Source of the DNA: Clostridium cuniculi
Lineage (GTDB): Bacteria > Bacillota > Clostridia > Clostridiales > Clostridiaceae
Reading direction: 5' to 3'
Assembly (NCBI RefSeq): GCF_004353185.1
Contig: NZ_SMUS01000002.1
Coordinates: forward strand, 107,120 to 171,119
Length of the DNA stretch: 64,000 nucleotides
Below the pieces are notes generated by a model. The model was not told the origin of the DNA, searched no databases, and saw nothing but the letters and a program-made list of their open reading frames with translations. Shown here one piece after another: positions 63,883-64,000 of the stretch (the first letter of the stretch is position 1; each line of letters starts with the position of its first letter). A program made the position numbers and the translations under genes.

Positions 63883-64000
63883 CCACCAGCTAAGCTGGTG
63901 GTTTTTCATAAGCCCTATAAGGGCAAATTGCTAGCTTGCGTCTTAAGACGCATAAATGGTCCAGCAGCCGCATTTTATTTTACTTGCTACCCTTAAAAGG
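63883..64000 (-). mobile_element. Hairpin-rich stretch resembling the end of an IS200/IS605 element, with possible omega-RNA
   Basis: Three near or perfect hairpins in 70 bases: CCACCAGC-TAA-GCTGGTGG (63883-63901), GCCCTATAAGGGC (63912-63924) and the perfect palindrome GCGTCTTAAGACGC (63938-63951). No frame is open. Such clustered hairpins, with an outermost GGTGG/CCACC stem, are typical of the right end of clostridial IS200/IS605 elements, where the TnpB guide RNA is also encoded. If so the element would lie on the minus strand and continue past 64000, ending near 63881. No transposase is visible in the window, so the call rests on shape and recall. Confidence 0.5.

Overview
The window looks like a chromosomal segment of a low-GC, strictly fermentative Firmicute, most likely Clostridium sensu stricto. 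Reasons: very AT-rich DNA, AGA-dominated arginine codons, strong GGAGG ribosome sites, iron-sulfur L-serine dehydratase, class II aldolase, clostridial DUF421/DUF4363 and DUF4342 pairs, and a chromosomal argGHCJBDF operon. No rRNA, tRNA or CRISPR array was seen.

Layout. 1-9 kb: the body of a sensor kinase cut by the window edge, a PHP phosphoesterase, fructose-bisphosphate aldolase, a degenerate ThiM-like protein, sdaAB/sdaAA and a ThrRS-like/uridine-kinase fusion. 8.5-9.8 kb: DUF421-DUF4363 pair behind a repeated hairpin. 10-18 kb: arginine operon argG-H-C-J-B-D-F with two ArgR boxes on its promoter and a 25-bp perfect hairpin before argB. 18-24.7 kb: NdpA-like protein, a LysR regulator divergent from a YdiN-like MFS transporter, a VanY-type carboxypeptidase, and a MarR/pirin/azoreductase redox module with two copies of one palindromic operator. 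24.9-30 kb: Fur-boxed Fe-siderophore ABC operon ending in an MFS gene. 30-34 kb: MNT/HEPN pair, AraC, HAD and RpiR genes. 34-38 kb: SGNH/DUF4358/MBOAT/DHHW exopolymer-acylation cluster. 38-43.7 kb: ZIP transporter, a 5'-truncated zinc-ribbon gene, and a foreign-looking MarR plus heterodimeric ABC exporter module. 43.8-47 kb: two DUF4342 proteins with a two-component system. 47-54 kb: EamA exporter, then a YdiB-like shikimate/quinate dehydrogenase, AroQ, a flavin/Fe-S reductase and a dicarboxylate-type symporter. 54-58.7 kb: beta-glucoside PTS, 6-phospho-beta-glucosidase and LicT with its RNA antiterminator. 58.7-64 kb: YtrA-like GntR/ABC operon, CYTH protein, two tandem polysaccharide deacetylases, and at the very end a hairpin-rich stretch resembling the end of an IS200/IS605 element.

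Main new proposal: an exact LysR-type box, ATAG-N7-CTAT (all copies ATAGAT-N5-CTAT in one orientation), occurs in the LysR/YdiN-like intergenic region, before the dehydrogenase, before the flavin reductase and twice before the symporter. This links loci 30 kb apart into one candidate regulon for uptake and reductive use of quinate/shikimate-type alicyclic acids. In two of the promoters the box centre falls at about -65 from the predicted start. A second cross-locus signal is a WalR-like direct repeat (TGTAAC-N5-TGTAAC) before both the acylation cluster and a polysaccharide deacetylase.

Limits: calls are from reading motifs and remembered families; no searches were run. Several starts were moved downstream to fit ribosome sites; these are stated per gene.
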